Shown: in pieces, positions 56,347 to 61,321 of the stretch
Layout of the letters: every line of letters begins with the position of its first letter
How positions within the stretch are numbered: the first letter of the stretch is position 1
Source: Pseudomonadota bacterium
Lineage (GTDB): Bacteria; Pseudomonadota; Alphaproteobacteria; JACQOE01
Assembly: GCA_016202695.1 (NCBI GenBank)
Contig: JACQOE010000004.1
Coordinates: forward strand, 1 to 61,321
Direction of reading: 5' to 3'
DNA length: 61,321 nt
Program-made: the position numbers and the translations under genes
Notes under the pieces: generated by a model
Database searches by the model: none
What the model was told of the DNA's origin: nothing
Seen by the model: the letters and a program-made list of their open reading frames with translations, nothing else

Positions 56347-56399
56347 GCCTCAGGGTCTCCGGCGGTGCGGGGGGGAAGGCGGGGCAAGGGCGGCGCGCG

Positions 56400-58100
56400 T
56401 CACGGCGCCCGGGTCGCGGCTTGGGAGGCGCCGGCGGCGCCCCGGTAGGCGGGCATCTCGTCGAGGCGGGTCCAGCAGTTGAGGTAGGAGAGGCTGGTGC
56501 GCACGTCGACCACCACCGAGCGCCGCTCGGCCATGGCCTCGGCCACCACCGGCTCCACGTCGGCCTCGTTCTCGATCCTGAGGCCCCGCGCGCCGAACGC
56601 CTCGCCGAGGAGGGCGAAGTCAGGATTCTTGAGGGCGGTCGCCGCCACCCGACCGGGATAGCGGTTCTCCTGGTGGAGCCGGATGGTGCCGTAGGACGAG
56701 TTGTTGGCGACGAAGATCTTGATCCGCGCGCCGAACTGGAGCGCGGTCGCGAGCTCGTTGCCGGTCATCAGCATGCCGCCGTCGCCGACGAAGCAGACGA
56801 CCTCGCGCCCGGGCTCGCGCAGCCCCGCGGCGACCGCGGCCGGAACCCCCATGCCCATCGCCCCCACCGTGCAGCCGAGGAAGAGGTTGTCCTGGGTGAA
56901 GCCCAGGTGGCGGTGAATCCAGGACATGAAGTTGCCGGCGTCCGAGGTGACCGCGGCGGTGCGCGGCAGGCGCTTGCGCACCGCCTCGACCACGCTCCCG
57001 AACACCACCCCGTCGTTGGCCAGCGCCGGCTGGTAGCGGGCGACTCGGCGATAGATCTCGTTGAGCCGCGCGATCCACGCCTTGCGACCCGCCGGCGCGC
57101 GGCCGGGGGACAGCGCGCCGAGCGCCTCGAGGAAGGCTTGCGGGTCGCAGCCCAGCCCGAGCGCGGGCTCGAAGACGCGGCCGATCTCGGAGGCATCGGG
57201 CCAGACATGGATCAGCGGCTGCTCGGGCTTCGGCGCCCGCGGGAAGACGTAACCTTGCGTGACCGTTTCGGAGAAGCGCTCGCCGAGGCCGATGACCAGG
57301 TCCGACTCGCGCAGCGCCGCGATCAACTCCTTGGGCGAGCGGTTGGCGAGATAGCCGGCGTAGTTCGGGTGGCCGGCGTCGAAGGCATTGGCCCGGCGGT
57401 GGGTGGGAAGAACGGGAAGCGACCACGCCTCGGCGAACCGGGTGAGAAGTGCCAGCGCCTCCTTGCCCTTCAGCCCCGAGCCCGCGATCACCACCGGGCG
57501 CGCGGCGGCGCGGATCATCTCGGCCGCGCGCGCCGCCTCGGCCGGGGCCGGGGCCGAGAGCGGCAGCGGCCGGGGGCCGAGCACCGGCGCATCGGTCTCG
57601 TCCTCGAGCGCGTCCTCGGGCAGCACCACCACCACCGGGCCCGGGGTCCCCGACTCGGCGATGTGGAAGGCCCGCGCCGCAGCCTCGGCCACCTGGTCGC
57701 CGGAAACGACCTCGATCACCATCTTGGCCGAGTCGGAGAACGCCTTCGGATAGTTGACGTCCTGGAGCGCCCGGCGGCCCATGGTCGGGCGATCGACATG
57801 GCCGACGAAGAAGACCGCCGGCACCGCATCGTGGTCGGCGGCGTGGAGCGCGATCCCGGCGTTGCAGGCCCCGGGGCCGCGGCTGACGAAGCACACCCCG
57901 GGCCTGCCGCGAATCTGTCCGTCGGTCACCGTCATGAAGCCCGCCCCCGCCTCGTGGCGGCAGACGATCATGCGGATATGGGGATACTCGATGAGGGCGT
58001 CGGTGACGGCGAGGAAGCTCTCGCCGGGGACGCAGTAGACGAGATCCACGCCGTGCGCGTCGAGCGTCGCGGCGAGCAGCCGGGCGGCGGTCTGGGTCAT
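56400..58100 (-). CDS. Acetolactate-synthase-like ThDP-dependent enzyme (paralogue 3)
   Basis: This 566-residue protein begins MTQTAARLLAATLDAHGVDL and has the same motifs as paralogue 2 (Glu27 in YCVPGESFL; GDGGMLMTGNELATALQFGA). GGGGAGA precedes the ATG, and the 53-bp gap to paralogue 2 points to a shared operon. The identity between the two is high along their whole length, except in a central linker and the C-terminal tail (an extra RGAAGASQAATRAP here). They are most likely tandem duplicates that diverged in substrate, or form a hetero-oligomer. Confidence 0.9.
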   Translation of the reverse strand: MTQTAARLLAATLDAHGVDLVYCVPGESFLAVTDALIEYPHIRMIVCRHEAGAGFMTVTDGQIRGRPGVCFVSRGPGACNAGIALHAADHDAVPAVFFVGHVDRPTMGRRALQDVNYPKAFSDSAKMVIEVVSGDQVAEAAARAFHIAESGTPGPVVVVLPEDALEDETDAPVLGPRPLPLSAPAPAEAARAAEMIRAAARPVVIAGSGLKGKEALALLTRFAEAWSLPVLPTHRRANAFDAGHPNYAGYLANRSPKELIAALRESDLVIGLGERFSETVTQGYVFPRAPKPEQPLIHVWPDASEIGRVFEPALGLGCDPQAFLEALGALSPGRAPAGRKAWIARLNEIYRRVARYQPALANDGVVFGSVVEAVRKRLPRTAAVTSDAGNFMSWIHRHLGFTQDNLFLGCTVGAMGMGVPAAVAAGLREPGREVVCFVGDGGMLMTGNELATALQFGARIKIFVANNSSYGTIRLHQENRYPGRVAATALKNPDFALLGEAFGARGLRIENEADVEPVVAEAMAERRSVVVDVRTSLSYLNCWTRLDEMPAYRGAAGASQAATRAP

Positions 58101-58185
58101 GGACGTGATCTCCCCGAGAGCGGGCCGGCCAGGGGTGGCCGGCCACCATCATGGCGGCAAGGGCGGCCCATGTGAAGCCGTGCGA

Positions 58186-59127
58186 TCAGCGCCGGGGCGG
58201 CGCGCGTCCGGGCGCCGCCTTGCGACGCGGGGCGAGGGTGACGGTAGCGAGCGCCGCCACCACCAGGGCAAGGGCGGCGAACTCGCTCGCGTCAATGGGA
58301 TCGCCGACGATGGCCGCGCTCGAGTAAACGCCGATCACCGGGACGAGGAGCGTGCCGATCGCCGCCACCTGCACCGGCATCCGCTGCACCACCCGGAACC
58401 AGACGAAAACGCCGAAGGCGTTGCCGATGAGCACGGTATAGGCGACGGCGATCCACGGGCGGGGCCCGGCCGCCGCCAGGTGATCGAGTGCGGGCTCAAG
58501 AAGCGGCGCGCCGGCGACGATCGGGATCGAGCCCAACGCCATCTGCCAGCTCACCAGCGTCAGCGTCGGCATGGACCAGCGGAAGTACTTGATGAGCACG
58601 GCGCCCACGGCGAGCGAGACCGCCCCGAGCAGGATCAGGAGCGAGCCCAGCGGCACCGCCAGCGCCTGGCCCAGCTCGGGCCCGATCAGGATCGCGATGC
58701 CGGCGAGCCCCAGCGCGAGCCCGACGAGGCGCCGCGCGGTCAGCCGCTCGCCGAGGAGGAGCCGGCTCAGGATCGCCGCCCAGAGCGGCATGGTGAAGGC
58801 AAGGATCACCGCCCGCCCCGGGCGCATGAGCGAGACCCCGTAGGCGGTCAGGAGCTGCCAGCCGGTGGTGTAGAAGAGGGCGAGGATGAGGAGGGGCCTG
58901 ATCTCGGCTCGCGGGACGCGGAGCGAGCCTCCGGTCGCGGCGGCGAGGAGCAGGAGCGAGCCGAGGAGGAGCGAGACCGCGCGGAACGTCCACGGGCCGA
59001 ATCCTTCGAGCGCGATCTTCATCGCCGGCCATTGCAGCCCCCAGGCCATCGCGACCGAGAGGAGGAGGGCGATCCCCACCGCTCCGGGCGAATCGCCGGG
59101 CGCGTCGGGTTGGCCGGCCGGCGTCAT
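58186..59127 (-). CDS. EamA/DMT-family transporter
   Basis: This 313-residue protein begins MTPAGQPDAPGDSPGAVGIA and has two EamA repeats with ten helices (AMAWGLQWPAMKIALEGFGP; AVAYTVLIGNAFGVFVWFRV). Its start overlaps the stop of the ArsR gene (ATGA), so it is translated with that regulator and likely exports the compound that the regulator senses. Unrelated in close detail to the EamA protein at 45024-45911. Confidence 0.9.
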   Translation of the reverse strand: MTPAGQPDAPGDSPGAVGIALLLSVAMAWGLQWPAMKIALEGFGPWTFRAVSLLLGSLLLLAAATGGSLRVPRAEIRPLLILALFYTTGWQLLTAYGVSLMRPGRAVILAFTMPLWAAILSRLLLGERLTARRLVGLALGLAGIAILIGPELGQALAVPLGSLLILLGAVSLAVGAVLIKYFRWSMPTLTLVSWQMALGSIPIVAGAPLLEPALDHLAAAGPRPWIAVAYTVLIGNAFGVFVWFRVVQRMPVQVAAIGTLLVPVIGVYSSAAIVGDPIDASEFAALALVVAALATVTLAPRRKAAPGRAPPRR

Positions 59128-59840
59128 GTCCCGGGTCCGCCCTCCGGGAGCACGACGCCGAAGCGTTCGGCCAGCGCACGCCGGCCCGCCGCCGTGACCG
59201 TGAGCGCCCGGCTGCCCGGCCGCCGGGCGACCCAGCCGCGGGCGACGAACCCCCAGCAGAGGGCGGCGCCGAGCGCGCCCCCGAGATGGGGCCGGCGCTC
59301 GGTCCAGTCGAGGCAGGCGAAGGCGAAGCGCCGTCGGGCGCGGGCCGTCGCCTCGAGGTCGATGTCGAGGCCGCCGAACAGGGGCTGCGCGGCGGGGCCG
59401 AGCCCGACCACGACCTTCGGCCCCGATCCCCGCCGTCCAGGGGAATCCGTGGCGACGAGCGCGCCGTGGGCCACGAGCGCCTCGAAGAGCCGCACCCCGA
59501 TCATGCCGGCGAGATGATCGTAACAGGTGCGGGCGAGGGCGATCGCCGGGATCGGCCGCGCCGCGGCCGGGGGAAGGCCGGCGGCCACGATCAGGGACCT
59601 GAGCAGCCCGGCGATGTGGGCGCCGGCAAGCTCATAGCAGGTTTGGCGGCCCTCGCGCGTTGCCCGCACCAGGCCGGCGCGACGAAGGAGGGCGAGGTGG
59701 TTGGAGACTCGCGGCTGGCCGGCCTGGGCGAGGGAAACCAGCTCCGAAACGGTCGCCGGCCCGTCGCTCAGGCGCTGAAGGAGCCGCAGGCGGAGCGGCT
59801 CGGCGAGCGCTCGGGCGAGGGCGGCGGGGTGGCGGTCCAT
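59124..59840 (-). CDS. ArsR-family transcriptional regulator with C-terminal extension
   Basis: This 238-residue protein has an N-terminal winged helix (LAEPLRLRLLQRLSDGPATV, then QAGQPRVSNHLALLRRAGLV and GRQTCYELAGAHI). It is twice the usual ArsR length; the C-terminal half (AIALARTCYDHLAGMIGVRL, AALCWGFVARGWVARRPGSR) may sense a ligand. It probably controls itself and the coupled EamA exporter. An inverted repeat at 59872-59889 is a candidate operator. Confidence 0.88.
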   Translation of the reverse strand: MDRHPAALARALAEPLRLRLLQRLSDGPATVSELVSLAQAGQPRVSNHLALLRRAGLVRATREGRQTCYELAGAHIAGLLRSLIVAAGLPPAAARPIPAIALARTCYDHLAGMIGVRLFEALVAHGALVATDSPGRRGSGPKVVVGLGPAAQPLFGGLDIDLEATARARRRFAFACLDWTERRPHLGGALGAALCWGFVARGWVARRPGSRALTVTAAGRRALAERFGVVLPEGGPGT

Positions 59841-59871
59841 GGACGGCTCCCAGGGTGATCTCGTGTCAACA

Positions 59872-59889
59872 TATCAAGAAAGCCTGATA
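59872..59889. promoter_or_regulatory. Candidate ArsR operator
   Basis: TATCA (59872-59876) and TGATA (59885-59889) form an inverted pair separated by 8 bases, 32 bp upstream of the ArsR start. This shape fits ArsR-type operators. The site is also on the way to the divergent suf promoter. Function inferred. Confidence 0.45.
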
Positions 59890-59981
59890 AGTCAATTCGA
59901 CGTCGCGGCCCGGCGTCCGGCCGCCCGGGTGCCGAGGCCCAAGGCGCGCCCGCGCCGCTTTTCCGGGATGCAAGATGGCGC

Positions 59982-60034
59982 TTGACATGGCGGCGAGGGG
60001 GGCTAGATATACGGTACTAACTTGGTCCAGATTG
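59982..60034 (+). promoter_or_regulatory. suf operon promoter and candidate Rrf2/IscR-type site
   Basis: TTGACA at 59982-59987 is a perfect -35 box. A TAGATAT (60004-60010) at the correct distance serves as -10. Immediately downstream, GGTACTAACTTGGTCC (60013-60028) is an imperfect palindrome overlapping the expected start site. The encoded Rrf2 regulator probably binds here and represses its own operon when its iron-sulfur cluster is loaded. The Rrf2 start codon is at 60048. Confidence 0.6.
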
Positions 60035-60047
60035 CTTCGGTCCGGAA

Positions 60048-60545
60048 ATGATCCGACTCAACCGGTTAACCGACTATGCCGTAGTGCTGATGGGCGAGCT
60101 TGCCCGCGCGGGCGAGGTCGTGCCGGCCGCCGTGCTGGCGCAGCGCACCGCGATCCCGCAGCCGACGGTGGCAAAGCTCCTCAAGGTGCTGGCGCAGGCG
60201 GGGCTGGCGACCGCGCAGCGGGGGTCCGCGGGCGGCTACGGGCTCTCGCGCCCGGCGGGCCAGATCTCGGTGGTCGATGTCCTGCAGGCGGTCGAGGGGC
60301 CGCAGTCCTTGACCGCCTGCGTCGAGGGGGCATCCGACATCTGCGAGTTCGAGCGGTTCTGCCCGATGCAGGGGCGCTGGGACAAGGTCAACAAGGTGAT
60401 CCTGGCGGCGCTCGCCAGCGTCACCCTCGCCGACATGGCGACCCCGCCGGCCGGCCCGTTCGGGCCGTTCGGGGGCGAGGCCGGCGGGCCCGTCCCGGGC
60501 GGGACGCTGGCGGCGGGCGGCGCGCTCGATGCGCGTGCTCCCTAA
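60048..60545 (+). CDS. Rrf2-family Fe-S-responsive regulator of the suf operon
   Basis: The 165-residue protein begins MIRLNRLTDYAVVLMGELAR, with the Rrf2 winged helix (RTAIPQPTVAKLLKVLAQAG, RGSAGGYGLSRPAGQISVVD). Cys91, Cys99 and Cys105 (CVEGASDICEFERFC) are the three cluster ligands of IscR-like proteins. In alphaproteobacteria this gene normally heads the suf operon and represses it. A Gly/Pro/Ala-rich tail follows residue 140. SufB is 27 bp downstream. Confidence 0.92.
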   Translation: MIRLNRLTDYAVVLMGELARAGEVVPAAVLAQRTAIPQPTVAKLLKVLAQAGLATAQRGSAGGYGLSRPAGQISVVDVLQAVEGPQSLTACVEGASDICEFERFCPMQGRWDKVNKVILAALASVTLADMATPPAGPFGPFGGEAGGPVPGGTLAAGGALDARAP

Positions 60546-60572
60546 AGGCGCGGCGGATCGGAGAGAGGCGCA

Positions 60573-61321
60573 ATGGAAGCGGTATCGAGGAGCGTCGAGG
60601 AGCTTCGCGCGGTCACCGAGCGCAAGTACAAGTATGGCTTCGTCACCGACATCGCGATGGAGACGGCGCCCAAGGGCCTGAACGAGGGCATCGTCCGCTT
60701 CATCTCGGCGAAGAAGAACGAGCCCGAGTGGCTGCTCGACTGGCGGCTTCGCGCCTACCGCCTGTGGACGACGATCACCGAGCCGTCGTGGGCGAAGGTG
60801 ACGCACCCGCCGATCGACTATCAGAACGCCTACTACTACGCCGCGCCGAAGACCCAGGATCGGCCGAAGAGCCTGGAGGAGGTCGCCCCCGAGCTGATCA
60901 AGACCTACGAGAAGCTCGGCATCCCCTTGCGGGAGCAGGAGATGCTGAGCGGGGTTGCGGTCGACGCGGTCTTCGACAGCGTCTCGGTCGCGACCACCTA
61001 CCGCAAGACCCTGGAGAAGCACGGAATCGTCTTCTGCCCGATCTCGGACGCGGTCGCGCGGCACCCCGAGCTGGTGCGCCGCTACCTCGGCTCGGTCGTG
61101 CCCTATTCCGACAACTTCTTCGCCACGCTCAACTCCGCGGTCTTCTCGGACGGCACCTTCGTCTATGTACCCAAGGGCGTACGCTGCCCGATGGAGCTGT
61201 CGACCTATTTCCGCATCAATGCCCGTCAGACCGGGCAGTTCGAGCGCACCCTCATCGTCGCCGACCAGGGCTCCTACGTGAGCTACCTCGAGGGTTGCAC
61301 CGCGCCGATGCGCGACGAGAA
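60573..61321 (+). CDS. sufB: SufB, Fe-S cluster scaffold subunit (cut by window edge)
   Basis: The visible 249 residues begin MEAVSRSVEELRAVTERKYK and include the SufB landmarks YAAPKTQDRPKSLEEVAPEL, VFDSVSVATTYRKTLEKHGI and TFVYVPKGVRCPMELSTYFR. SufB with SufC and SufD assembles Fe-S clusters under oxidative stress or iron limitation. GAGAGAGG precedes the ATG. The frame continues past the right edge; sufC, sufD and sufS presumably follow outside. Confidence 0.96.
   Translation, partial: MEAVSRSVEELRAVTERKYKYGFVTDIAMETAPKGLNEGIVRFISAKKNEPEWLLDWRLRAYRLWTTITEPSWAKVTHPPIDYQNAYYYAAPKTQDRPKSLEEVAPELIKTYEKLGIPLREQEMLSGVAVDAVFDSVSVATTYRKTLEKHGIVFCPISDAVARHPELVRRYLGSVVPYSDNFFATLNSAVFSDGTFVYVPKGVRCPMELSTYFRINARQTGQFERTLIVADQGSYVSYLEGCTAPMRDE

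Overview
The window is very GC-rich, with G or C at nearly every third codon position, and it is densely packed with genes. The gene families (an RTX protein with type I secretion genes, hydantoinase A/B subunits, MmgE/PrpD, an NMT1/THI5-type protein, a SufB operon led by an Rrf2 regulator) and the palindromic intergenic repeats fit a free-living, Rhodospirillales-like alphaproteobacterium. That placement is inferred from gene content only. There is no rRNA, tRNA or CRISPR array. Two genes are cut by the window edges: an RTX protein at the left and SufB at the right.

Layout. 1-4.8 kb: RTX substrate, type I secretion ABC protein and membrane-fusion protein, then a phosphotransferase that appears to begin at a non-standard ATC codon. 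4.8-8.0 kb (minus): a polar amino-acid ABC importer, with a terminator separating the binding protein from the ATPase and two permeases. 8.1-12.1 kb: a hydantoinase-B-like protein, an NMT1/THI5-type protein and a TIM-barrel protein, followed by nested palindromic repeats. 12.2-13.8 kb: a less GC-rich patch with an orphan HigA/NadS-like antitoxin and a HEPN/AbiJ-like protein. 13.8-16.4 kb: an MFS transporter, a DUF2934 protein and a Sel1-repeat protein. 16.4-21.3 kb (minus): prkA-yeaH-spoVR, a conserved stress operon. 21.8-26.9 kb: trehalose-phosphatase, a Lon-like protease coupled to a UspA-like protein, and a DUF72 protein. 27-34.2 kb: a second hydantoinase-B-like gene, a MITE-like element, small proteins, mreB, a PEBP-family protein, YjbQ, and two candidate small-RNA loci that share a 3' motif. 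34.2-42.1 kb: a minus-strand unit of a thiamine-diphosphate (ThDP) enzyme, an MFS transporter and an amino-acid oxidoreductase; then another MFS transporter and a hydantoinase A. 42.5-48.3 kb: a rhodanese-type sulfurtransferase, two exporters, an HpcH-type aldolase and an MmgE/PrpD protein. 48.5-58.1 kb: a PBP-PAS5-GGDEF-EAL receptor translationally coupled to a NodB-like deacetylase, a second NodB paralogue, and two convergent ThDP-enzyme paralogues. 58.2-61.3 kb: an ArsR-EamA operon divergent from the suf operon.

The most novel signals are (i) two plus-strand intergenic loci at about 30.70-30.87 kb and 33.51-33.63 kb, each with strong stem-loops, C-rich unpaired stretches, a shared GATCCT/CTCCCA/CGTGAAGC motif and a rho-independent terminator, which I read as two members of one small-RNA family; and (ii) the 48.5-58.1 kb cluster, in which a c-di-GMP receptor, duplicated NodB-like proteins and duplicated ThDP enzymes sit together without an obvious known pathway.
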